The position numbers and the translations under genes were made by a program. From an uncultured Pelagibacteraceae bacterium (lineage in GTDB: Bacteria; Pseudomonadota; Alphaproteobacteria; Pelagibacterales; AG-422-B15): a stretch of DNA of 64,000 nt. The notes under the pieces were generated by a model. The model was not told the origin of the DNA and did not search any database. It saw only the letters and a program-made list of their open reading frames with translations. This document shows, piece by piece, positions 18,598 to 26,067 of this stretch (within the stretch, counting starts at the first letter, position 1; each line of letters opens with the position of its first letter). The stretch lies in assembly GCA_902523455.1 (NCBI GenBank), contig CABYZG010000004.1:1-64000 (forward strand). The letters run 5' to 3'.

Positions 18598-19028
18598 ATT
18601 TCGTTACTCTCTGCCTGAGTAAGAAAACAACCATTAATCAGCCATTCACCGTCTTCTTGTTGCTGCATTGAGTAAATTGCAGTTACGAATTCACCTTCAG
18701 GATCAACTAAATATACTTCTAGGGAAGGTACTCCATCTCTAAGTGATATCTTGCCAAAGTTCACACTTTTGGGACGATAAACGGCCTGGTACTGACCTAC
18801 AACCATTTCACCAAACGCTTTTGGACTTGGAAATATTTTCTTAATAATTGGCGATGCGAAGGAATAAGCTTTTTCGAAATCATCATTTTGAAATGCTTGC
18901 AGCTGCTGACTTACAACAGATATAATCTCTTGTTCGTCCTCATCAGTAAGTGAAAATGCAGATGTGCTTATTAATAGGACAACTAAAAATGGAAGTACTA
19001 ATCCTTTGACAATCTTAGTCATCAACAT
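18594..19028 (-). CDS. DUF4864 exported protein
   Basis: A 144-residue protein with a signal peptide (VLPFLVVLLISTSAFS, cleavage near residue 26) and a DUF4864 domain (NTF2-like fold) recognised by IISVVSQQLQAFQNDDFEKAYSFASP and the end WLINGCFL. The family's function is unknown. It is predicted periplasmic. It overlaps the PsiE-like gene by 14 bp on the same strand, indicating co-expression. Confidence 0.82.
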   Translation of the reverse strand: MLMTKIVKGLVLPFLVVLLISTSAFSLTDEDEQEIISVVSQQLQAFQNDDFEKAYSFASPIIKKIFPSPKAFGEMVVGQYQAVYRPKSVNFGKISLRDGVPSLEVYLVDPEGEFVTAIYSMQQQEDGEWLINGCFLTQAESNEI

Positions 19029-19386
19029 CGGCGAATATTTTAAGCTTTCTTGCTTTTAATATAAGAACAGCTATGGCAATCAATAAAATGGCACCACCCT
19101 CATAAAGCAACATGCTTGGATCCATAGTTTTGCCCTGTAAGATTATTAAACGTGCAACAGCAGTAATAGCAATAAACAGCGGTATGCTTATTCTAATTCT
19201 ATTTAGTGTCCAATATTCTCTAATCATTTGTATAACTTCGAGATAAATAAATAACAAAAGTAAGTCTGCAAGTTCAACGAGATTTTTTTCATACATTGCA
19301 TATATTTCATAGCCAATAGCTATAACTGTAGCAAAAATAATTATTACCAGAGCTATTTTTTCAATGTATTTAATTGTATCTATCAT
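19015..19386 (-). CDS. PsiE-family membrane protein
   Basis: A 123-residue membrane protein with four hydrophobic segments and the conserved IYLEVIQMIREYWTLNRIRI loop of the PsiE (phosphate-starvation-inducible E) family. The biochemical role of the family is unknown. It lies between the thiolase gene (4-bp overlap upstream) and the DUF4864 gene. No phosphate-box sequence was recognised nearby, so phosphate control is not supported by the window itself. Confidence 0.83.
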   Translation of the reverse strand: MIDTIKYIEKIALVIIIFATVIAIGYEIYAMYEKNLVELADLLLLFIYLEVIQMIREYWTLNRIRISIPLFIAITAVARLIILQGKTMDPSMLLYEGGAILLIAIAVLILKARKLKIFADVDD

Positions 19387-20564
19387 AAAATCTCAAAAAG
19401 ACCTGCTGCTCCCATTCCGCCACCAACGCACATTGTGACAACACCGTATTTAGCGTTTCGTCTCTTACCTTCGATTAAAATATGCCCTGTCATTCTAGAG
19501 CCGGTCATACCATATGGGTGTCCAATAGAAATTGATCCTCCGTTCACATTTAATTTCTCATTATCAATTCCTAGCTTATCTCTACAGTATAAAACTTGAA
19601 CTGCAAATGCTTCGTTCAGTTCCCATATATCGATATCATCTACCTTTAAGCCGTGTTGCTCTAGGAGTTTTGGTACAGCAAATACTGGTCCTATACCCAT
19701 CTCATCGGGCTCACAAGCTGCAACAGAAAGTCCTCTAAAAATTCCCATAGGTTCAATATTTCTTTTTTCTGCTTCTTTAAGATCCATTAACAAACATGAA
19801 GATGCTCCATCTGACAGCTGACTAGCATTGCCCGCAGTAATATATTTATCAGGTCCCATGACTGGCATTAAACCAGTAAGGCTCTCAAGTGTAGTTTGCG
19901 GTCGATTACACTCATCTTTATCAACTGTTACTTCTTGTTCTGTAACTTCCTTTGTTTCTTTGTTCATTACATCCATTTTTGTAGTTAAAGGAACAATCTC
20001 GTCTTTAAATTTTCCTGCAGTTTGAGCTGCAGCTGTTCGTTGTTGACTTTGTAGTGAATATTCGTCTTGGTATTCTCTGCTTACTTTGTATCGATCTGCT
20101 ACAACATCAGCAGTATTAATCATAGGCATCCATAAAGCTGGACAAATTTTTTGAAGTTCAGGCTCAATAAGGTGTTTCATGTTCATGTTTTGCTGTGTCA
20201 TTGATATCGACTCTACTCCCCCACCTATAGCTACTTTAATTCCATCAACAATAATTCTTTGAGCAGCTACCGCTATTGATTGTAAACCTGATGAACAAAA
20301 ACGATTTATTGTAGTACCTGGCACAGTTACGGGGCATCCTCCTGCAATTGCAACGTTTCTTCCAATGTTATGACCTGTTGCTCCCTCTGGTTGTCCGCAT
20401 CCAAAAATTACATCTTCTACTTCACCAGCTTCAACTCCTGCTCTTTCAATAGCATGTTTAACAGTATGACCGCCCATTGTAATGCCGTGAGTTTTGTTAA
20501 ATCCACCTCTCATAGCTTTTGCTAATCCAGTTCTTGCAGTTGAAATTATTGCAGCTTCTCTCAT
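19383..20564 (-). CDS. Acetyl-CoA C-acyltransferase (thiolase)
   Basis: A 393-residue thiolase. The acyl-accepting Cys90 is in NRFCSSGLQ, His349 in SIGHPYGMTGSR and the second catalytic Cys379 in MCVGGGMG. It also has the ELNEAFAVQ motif. It catalyses the thiolytic step of beta-oxidation or its reverse in the cytoplasm. The neighbourhood holds a thioesterase, hydratases and acyl-CoA dehydrogenases, which favours fatty acid or branched-chain breakdown over polymer synthesis. It is divergent from the thioesterase across 189 bp. Confidence 0.92.
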   Translation of the reverse strand: MREAAIISTARTGLAKAMRGGFNKTHGITMGGHTVKHAIERAGVEAGEVEDVIFGCGQPEGATGHNIGRNVAIAGGCPVTVPGTTINRFCSSGLQSIAVAAQRIIVDGIKVAIGGGVESISMTQQNMNMKHLIEPELQKICPALWMPMINTADVVADRYKVSREYQDEYSLQSQQRTAAAQTAGKFKDEIVPLTTKMDVMNKETKEVTEQEVTVDKDECNRPQTTLESLTGLMPVMGPDKYITAGNASQLSDGASSCLLMDLKEAEKRNIEPMGIFRGLSVAACEPDEMGIGPVFAVPKLLEQHGLKVDDIDIWELNEAFAVQVLYCRDKLGIDNEKLNVNGGSISIGHPYGMTGSRMTGHILIEGKRRNAKYGVVTMCVGGGMGAAGLFEIL

Positions 20565-20694
20565 ACTATATTGCCCTTATAAATATTTAGAAAACCGTAA
20601 GATAGACTTTTTATATAAAAAAAAAAGTTTAATTTTATTTAAAAAATACATCAAAAATACCCTCAATTTTGGCAAATATTTTTCTTTATTCTGC

Positions 20695-20723
20695 TTGACC
20701 ATATCCGAATTGAAGTCTAGAAA
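20695..20723 (+). promoter_or_regulatory. Candidate sigma-70 promoter for the thioesterase gene
   Basis: TTGACC (20695-20700), 17-nt spacer, TAGAAA (20718-20723). The -35 matches consensus at five of six bases and the -10 at four of six. It lies 30 bp upstream of ATG 20754, which has its own AGGGAG ribosome site at 20741. Confidence 0.45.
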
Positions 20724-20753
20724 GTCGCATTCTTTAAATTAGGGAGATTCTCT

Positions 20754-21191
20754 ATGGTCATGTTAAAGACAGAGGTATCAGCACCAAGCTGGGTACCAGA
20801 AGGATACAAAAAACTTGGATGGCATGCTGGCTTTGATGTCTTAATTGGACCAATGTATTTTAAAAAAGAAGAGAATAACCAATATAAATTCATTACTAAA
20901 ATTTTGGATAAGCATCTCAATGCTCATGGTATTGCGCATGGTGGCTACTCTATGTCATTAGCAGATATTTTCTTAGGATCTATGGTATTTGCTGCGTGTG
21001 GAAAAAAACCTTGCAGTACCATTTCACTAAATTGTAACTTTGTAAGTCCAGGTCTTCAGGATGATATTGTTGAATGCGATGCTAAGGTCACAAGAACTAC
21101 GAAATCACTCGTCTTTATTGAGGGTAATTTGATCTCTCAAGATAAAATTATTTTATCTGCTTCAGGTATTTGGAAAATATTAAATCAATAA
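20754..21191 (+). CDS. PaaI-type hotdog thioesterase
   Basis: A 145-residue hotdog-fold acyl-CoA thioesterase of the PaaI/YbgC group. The active-site stretch LNAHGIAHGGYSMSLADIFLG (around residues 58-79) contains the HGG catalytic motif. The start is ATG 20754, preceded by AGGGAG. It hydrolyses an acyl-CoA to free CoA in the cytoplasm, which fits the acyl-CoA genes on both sides. Its 3' end overlaps the convergent Nudix gene by 7 bp. Confidence 0.87.
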   Translation: MVMLKTEVSAPSWVPEGYKKLGWHAGFDVLIGPMYFKKEENNQYKFITKILDKHLNAHGIAHGGYSMSLADIFLGSMVFAACGKKPCSTISLNCNFVSPGLQDDIVECDAKVTRTTKSLVFIEGNLISQDKIILSASGIWKILNQ

Positions 21192-21718
21192 TAATTCATA
21201 AATCGATCAAGGCTGATATAAGTTTTCATATCATTAATCTTATTAGTTTTAAGTAGTCTTCTTACTTCTTGGACTGAATATATTTTTGTCTCTAGAACCT
21301 CATCTTCGTCAAAATTTGTCTCACTCTTCTTATAGCAATGAGTTAGATAGCAGTGCACTAAGCAAGTGTTATATGCTGGGGTTGAAAAGTATTTGCCTAT
21401 CATTTTCCAATTTTTTCCATGATAACCGGTTTCTTCAATTAATTCTCTTTTGGCGCAACTTAATGGCCTTTCTCCTGGATCAATAGTTCCTGCTGGGACT
21501 TCAAGCATAATTTGATCTGATCCGTATCGATATTGTTTGAGCAAAACTATAAATTTCATATCAATTATTGGAACAATACAAGTTATGCCATTGTGTACAA
21601 TAAGATCCCTAATAGTTTTGTTTCCATTTACCCATTTAACTTCATCGAAATGTAAATCAAAAACATTCGCCTTAATTTTTTTCTTGGTTTTAATAAATTT
21701 TGCTTTTCTTTGAGTCAT
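21185..21718 (-). CDS. Nudix hydrolase, ADP-ribose pyrophosphatase-like
   Basis: A 177-residue Nudix hydrolase. The Nudix box reads GTIDPGERPLSCAKRELIEE plus TGY, with the metal-binding RExxEE core. The preceding LLKQYRYGSDQIMLEVPAG and the following FSTPAYNT resemble ADP-ribose pyrophosphatases (NudF type), which cleave ADP-ribose to AMP and ribose-5-phosphate. It overlaps the YbaK-like gene by 4 bp. The exact substrate is not certain. Confidence 0.87.
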   Translation of the reverse strand: MTQRKAKFIKTKKKIKANVFDLHFDEVKWVNGNKTIRDLIVHNGITCIVPIIDMKFIVLLKQYRYGSDQIMLEVPAGTIDPGERPLSCAKRELIEETGYHGKNWKMIGKYFSTPAYNTCLVHCYLTHCYKKSETNFDEDEVLETKIYSVQEVRRLLKTNKINDMKTYISLDRFMNYY

Positions 21719-22215
21719 TTTTGAAAATCTCTCATATTAATAAATTCGACTTTTGAATGATGCTGTTCAATCAGATTTATCAAGTCATTCGGAGCTATCG
21801 ACACTGTTGACGTGTTGATTAAAGGATGAAAATTCACAATTTCATATTCCAGAAACTCTTGATCAAAGAAAAATTTAACTTTTTTTTCTTTATCGTTCAA
21901 TAATCCAAATGGAGATACTGATCCGGGTTTGATACCTAGAATATTCATTAAATAATCTTCATTTGCAAAAGACAATTTTTTGGAGTTTAAAGGTACTGAT
22001 GCTTTTTTTAAATCGGCAATAATATCCTCAATAAAACTTACTAAAAAAAAATTATTTTTTTTATCTTTCAAAAAAAGATTCTTTGAATGCGCTCCTTCAA
22101 TTGAACCTCGAAGATTTTTAGAGTCTTCGACTGTAAACAGCGGTTTATGTTCAGTAATCTTATAACTAATAGACTTTGAGTCTAATAAATTAATTAATGA
22201 AATTTTATCAAACAT
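21715..22215 (-). CDS. YbaK/ProX-type aminoacyl-tRNA deacylase
   Basis: A 166-residue protein of the YbaK/ProX (PrdX) family that hydrolyses mischarged aminoacyl-tRNA in trans. Recognised by YKITEHKPLFTVEDSKNLRG, the HSKNLFLKDKKNNFFLVS strand with the conserved Lys, the GIKPGSVSPFGLLND motif and the final NFHPLINTSTVSI. The layout fits the ProX subgroup, which clears Ala-tRNA-Pro. Its start overlaps the RmlA-like gene end by 1 bp. Confidence 0.87.
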   Translation of the reverse strand: MFDKISLINLLDSKSISYKITEHKPLFTVEDSKNLRGSIEGAHSKNLFLKDKKNNFFLVSFIEDIIADLKKASVPLNSKKLSFANEDYLMNILGIKPGSVSPFGLLNDKEKKVKFFFDQEFLEYEIVNFHPLINTSTVSIAPNDLINLIEQHHSKVEFINMRDFQK

Positions 22216-23084
22216 TAAACAAGAGAACTTAATTTCTCTTTATATTTTGAGTTGGGCATTTGATCAATTAGAGTTCTAAGTTGTTTCTTTGTAATCCATC
22301 CATTTAAATATGAATCCATTTCAATAGACCCAAATAGCTTTTTTTCCTTTTTTTGATATTTGTGAATATAGTTTGAAGCTTCAAGCATTTCTTCTGCATC
22401 ACCAGTATCAAACCACTGAACATCATTTTTTAAAGCAAAAACTTTTAAGAGATTCTTTCTAAGATAAGATTGATGCACATCAACTATTTCTAATTCTTTT
22501 CTTTTAGAGGGCTTTAAATTCTTAACAATTGATATGGAGTGTTTATCGTAAAAATAAAGACCAGGTATTGTTAGATTACTCTTTGGTTTTTTTGGTTTCT
22601 CAATAATTGATTTTATATTTTTTCCTCTATCGTATTCAATAACTGCTGATTTGTGTGGATATTTTGTTTTTACAGCTAAGACAGCAGCTCCATCCTTGAG
22701 CGACTGAACTTTTTTTAAAGTTGATGTGAAGCTCTTACCAACAAATAAATTATCAGCTAAGGCTAAAACAAATGGTTTTTTATTAATAAATTTTTTGGCA
22801 ATATTAACTGCATCAGGAATTCCAACTTGTTTTTTTTGAAATGTGTAACTGAATTTCATGCCAAGCTGTTTTCCCGAGCCAAATAGTTTTTTAAATTCTG
22901 GTATATCTTTCTTTTGAGATATAAACAGCACCTCTCGAACACCAGCCTTAATTAGGTTTGATAATGCGTAATAAAGTAAAGGTTTATCATATAGAGGCAG
23001 AAGAGGCTTCACTGTTACTTTTGTTGCAGGCGAAAGTCGAGTTCCCTTGCCGGCAGCGAGAATAATGCCTTTTTTAAATCTCAT
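22215..23084 (-). CDS. Sugar-1-phosphate nucleotidyltransferase, RmlA/RfbA-like
   Basis: A 289-residue nucleotidyltransferase activating a sugar-1-phosphate to an NDP-sugar. The N-terminal GIILAAGKGTRLSPATKVTVK binds the nucleotide, followed by PLLPLYDKPLLYYALSNLI. PGLYFYDKHSISIV, the KRKELEIVDVHQ run and VQWFDTGDAEEMLEAS match glucose-1-phosphate thymidylyltransferases in length and order. Substitutions such as LADNLF for the usual LGDNIF leave the specificity open. No rmlBCD genes are visible nearby, so it is not in a rhamnose operon. It ends beside YbaK and Nudix genes. Confidence 0.82.
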   Translation of the reverse strand: MRFKKGIILAAGKGTRLSPATKVTVKPLLPLYDKPLLYYALSNLIKAGVREVLFISQKKDIPEFKKLFGSGKQLGMKFSYTFQKKQVGIPDAVNIAKKFINKKPFVLALADNLFVGKSFTSTLKKVQSLKDGAAVLAVKTKYPHKSAVIEYDRGKNIKSIIEKPKKPKSNLTIPGLYFYDKHSISIVKNLKPSKRKELEIVDVHQSYLRKNLLKVFALKNDVQWFDTGDAEEMLEASNYIHKYQKKEKKLFGSIEMDSYLNGWITKKQLRTLIDQMPNSKYKEKLSSLV

Positions 23085-23107
23085 TAAAATTTAATTTGTT
23101 AAAAATA

Positions 23108-23959
23108 CTATTTACTTGATTTATGTTTCAAGAAATTTTTATCTCTTAAATTTCTATACTCTGGCTTTTTCTTTTGCATTTTTGACATCATTGTAGTCAT
23201 TACATCTTCTTTATGTAGCGTAGCTGCATTCCAAAGCGCTACATTATCTAGTCCTTCTTTAACAGAGTGATCTCTTGAGTAATTGAGAACTTCTTTTGTA
23301 ACCCACATCGCAAGTGGTGTTTTTGATGCTAATTTTTCAGCCATTTCAAAAGCACTATCAATCATTTCTTCATGACTCTCATGCAAAGAGCTCACAAGGC
23401 CTACTTCTTTTGCTCTTTCAGCAGATATCTTTTCTCCCATCATAGTCCACTCACGCGCTATACCAGCAGGTATAATTTTTGGTAATCTTTGGATCGTTCC
23501 TATATCTGCTGCCAAACCTACATTTATTTCCTCAATTAAAAAAAATGCATCTTTTGTACAAAGTCTTATATCAGCAGCAGTGATTAAATCGATACCTCCA
23601 CCAATACATCCTCCTTGGACAGCGGCAACAACTGGAAATCTCGCATCCTCCAAACATGAAGCAGCGCGTTGCAGAAACTTTAACTGTTGAATAAAATACC
23701 CCCTACTTCTGCCAAGCTCCTGATTTGTTTCGTGTTCGACAACATCATCTTTAAACATGCTAAGGTCTATTCCAGCGGAAAAGTGTGGTCCCGTAGAAGA
23801 TACAATTAAAGCTCTAATCTCACCACTATCATCCAGCTCTTCAACTTCCTTTGGAAATAATCTCCAGAAATCCTCGTTCATTGAATTTCTTTTTTCAGGC
23901 CTATTGAACCTGATATGAGCAATTGAATTATTTATTTCAACATCAAAGGGTTTTGGCAT
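23108..23959 (-). CDS. Enoyl-CoA hydratase/isomerase family protein
   Basis: A 283-residue crotonase-fold enzyme. HFSAGIDLSMF and GGCIGGGIDLITAADIRLCT form the oxyanion hole and acyl-CoA site, with LIEEINVGLAADIGTIQRLP following. The acidic residues in EEINVGLAADIG resemble dienoyl-CoA isomerase (ECH1) types, where Asp/Glu shift a 3,5-diene to 2,4; this is an inference. An SDR of dienoyl-CoA reductase type lies at 30405. It has an upstream GCGAGG ribosome site and shares a 75-bp divergent region with the MaoC gene. Confidence 0.87.
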   Translation of the reverse strand: MPKPFDVEINNSIAHIRFNRPEKRNSMNEDFWRLFPKEVEELDDSGEIRALIVSSTGPHFSAGIDLSMFKDDVVEHETNQELGRSRGYFIQQLKFLQRAASCLEDARFPVVAAVQGGCIGGGIDLITAADIRLCTKDAFFLIEEINVGLAADIGTIQRLPKIIPAGIAREWTMMGEKISAERAKEVGLVSSLHESHEEMIDSAFEMAEKLASKTPLAMWVTKEVLNYSRDHSVKEGLDNVALWNAATLHKEDVMTTMMSKMQKKKPEYRNLRDKNFLKHKSSK

Positions 23960-24034
23960 GTTTTTTTCCTCGCTTTAGATAAGTGATCTATATAAAGTAT
24001 ATATACATTTAAAAATTAGAGAAATACATAAAAA

Positions 24035-24883
24035 ATGGCTATTAATTACGAAGAAATAATGTCCATGACTTCAGAAAACATAGAAGTTTCCTATACTGAT
24101 AAAGATTCAATTCTCTATAGTCTAGGCGTCGGTCTTGGGAATGACCCAATGAATTTAGATGAATTAAAGTTCGTCTATGAAAATTCACAAATTGCATTGC
24201 CGTCAATGGCTACTAATTTTCAATATCACTCACCATTATTGCTGAAGACAAATATTAATTTCATTATGGTTGTTCATGGTGAACAGAGATTATCAGTAAC
24301 TAATCCTTTACCTGTCTCAGGAGGTTTTATAACCAACGCAAAAGTTATAGGTTGTTATGATAAAGGTCCTGGTAAGGGTGCAATTATTGAGGTTGAAACA
24401 ACTGTAAATCTTAAAAAAGATAATACGGAAATCTGTAAACTTGTAAGTACAACATTCGCTAGGGGGGATGGTGGCTTTGGTGGACCTGAGTCTCCAAAAA
24501 AAGAATTAGTAAGGCCTGAGGGTAAACCCGACTATGTACATGAAATAAATACCAAACCTGATCAAGCATTAATTTTTAGACTTTCAGGTGATTACAACCC
24601 ATTACACTCTGATCCAAATTTTGCAAAGTCTGCTGGTTTTGAACGGCCAATTCTACATGGCATGTGCACATACGGTATCGCATGTAGATCAATTATTGAA
24701 AGTGTCTGCGATAGAGATGTAAAAAAACTTAAAAGATTTGATTGTCGTTTTTCTTCACCTGTATATCCTGGAGAAACAATAGTTACAGAAATGTGGAAAG
24801 ATGGTAATAATGTTTATTATCAGTCCAAAGTAAAAGAACGTGATAAAATGGTAATTAAAAATGGAGTTAGTGAAATAATATGA
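24035..24883 (+). CDS. MaoC-type (R)-enoyl-CoA hydratase (hydratase 2)
   Basis: A 282-residue double-hotdog hydratase like the hydratase-2 domain of peroxisomal MFE-2. The N-terminal hotdog lacks the catalytic motif. The C-terminal one has SGDYNPLHSDPNFAKSAGF with the catalytic Asp and His, followed by RPILHGMCTYGIA. It hydrates trans-2-enoyl-CoA to the (R)-3-hydroxyacyl-CoA in the cytoplasm. Its stop overlaps the start of an acyl-CoA dehydrogenase by 4 bp, so the pair is co-translated. Confidence 0.9.
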   Translation: MAINYEEIMSMTSENIEVSYTDKDSILYSLGVGLGNDPMNLDELKFVYENSQIALPSMATNFQYHSPLLLKTNINFIMVVHGEQRLSVTNPLPVSGGFITNAKVIGCYDKGPGKGAIIEVETTVNLKKDNTEICKLVSTTFARGDGGFGGPESPKKELVRPEGKPDYVHEINTKPDQALIFRLSGDYNPLHSDPNFAKSAGFERPILHGMCTYGIACRSIIESVCDRDVKKLKRFDCRFSSPVYPGETIVTEMWKDGNNVYYQSKVKERDKMVIKNGVSEII

Positions 24884-26067
24884 TACCAAAAGTTGGAATT
24901 TCTGAGGGTAAAGAACCTCTTTTTTATAATGAGTCTCATCATGCATGGAGAGAAGAAGTAAGAAAATTTGTTTCAAAGGAAATAGCTCCTTTTGTTGAAG
25001 AATGGGAAGAAGCTGGTGAGTTTCCGAGAGAACTCTATAAAAAAGCTGCTGATGTAGGTCTAATGGGAATGGGCTATGATGAAAAGTATGGCGGTACAAC
25101 AGAAGGTATTGATATTTTTCACGGTATCGTAACAGCTGAGGAATTCGCCCATGGATGTGGTGGTGTTTCAGCAAGTCTTTTATCACACAATATTGCAATA
25201 CCATTAATACAATCTTTGGGTACAGAAGAGCAAAAAGAAAAATTTATTCCCCCAGTTGTAAGAGGTGAGAAGATAGCAGCTCTTGCAATGACAGAGCCTT
25301 CGGGAGGATCAGATGTTGCAAGTTTGAAAACTAAAGCAGTTAGAAAAGGCGACCATTTCATTGTTAATGGCTCAAAAATGTTCATTACAAGTGGAATGCG
25401 TGCTGATACATACGTAGTTGGAGTAAGAACTGGCGGTGAAGGTGCTACCGGAATATCAGTTCTGGTTATTGAAAAGGATACGCCTGGCTTCACGCAAACA
25501 CCTCTCAAAAAAATGGGATGGCTCAGCTCCGATACAGCTGTACTTTACTTTGATAATTGTAAAGTGCCTGTAGAAAATTTGATTGGTGGAGAAAATAGCG
25601 GCTGGATCGGCGTAATGAGCAACTTCAGTCAAGAAAGACTTGGTATGGCAGCTGGTATGAATGCGTACTCTCAAATTTGTATTGATGAAGCAGTAGCTTG
25701 GGCAAAAGAGAGAAAAACATTTGGTAAGCCATTGATTGATAATCAAGTAATAAAACATAAACTCGTTGATATGAATAGAGCAGTTAAAACATCAAGAGCT
25801 TGGACTGAATTGCTATCTTGGAGAGTAATGAATGGTGAAAGCCCAATTGCAGACTTGGCAATGCTGAAAGTACATGCAAGTAAAGCGATGGAATTATGTG
25901 CGAGGGAAGCAATGCAAATATTAGGTGGCGCAGGATACCTTCGAGCTAATAGCGGGCCTGGAAAAGTTGAGAGGATTTATAGAGAAGTAAGAGTTAATGC
26001 TATTGGCGGTGGATCAGAAGAAATAATGTACGATTTAGCTGCAAGACAATTGGGATATAGATCTTAA
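24880..26067 (+). CDS. Acyl-CoA dehydrogenase
   Basis: A 395-residue flavoprotein introducing a trans-2 double bond into acyl-CoA and passing electrons to ETF. FAD/substrate motifs are clear: AMTEPSGGSDVASLKT, IVNGSKMFITSG, KMGWLSSDTAVLYFDN and the C-terminal QILGGAGYLR...VNAIGGGSEEIMYDLAARQLG. Acyl chain specificity is not readable. It is coupled to the MaoC hydratase (ATGA overlap) and ends next to the convergent second dehydrogenase with no gap. Confidence 0.92.
   Translation: MIPKVGISEGKEPLFYNESHHAWREEVRKFVSKEIAPFVEEWEEAGEFPRELYKKAADVGLMGMGYDEKYGGTTEGIDIFHGIVTAEEFAHGCGGVSASLLSHNIAIPLIQSLGTEEQKEKFIPPVVRGEKIAALAMTEPSGGSDVASLKTKAVRKGDHFIVNGSKMFITSGMRADTYVVGVRTGGEGATGISVLVIEKDTPGFTQTPLKKMGWLSSDTAVLYFDNCKVPVENLIGGENSGWIGVMSNFSQERLGMAAGMNAYSQICIDEAVAWAKERKTFGKPLIDNQVIKHKLVDMNRAVKTSRAWTELLSWRVMNGESPIADLAMLKVHASKAMELCAREAMQILGGAGYLRANSGPGKVERIYREVRVNAIGGGSEEIMYDLAARQLGYRS

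Noticed and set aside
20590-20632. AT-rich dyad around the A-run upstream of the thiolase
   Set aside because: Long A and T runs make such symmetry likely by chance, and the arms have no GC to form a stable hairpin.
24755-25204. A 149-codon open frame antisense to the MaoC and acyl-CoA dehydrogenase genes
   Set aside because: The two sense genes are unmistakable; the antisense product is His/Leu/Phe-rich with no family match.
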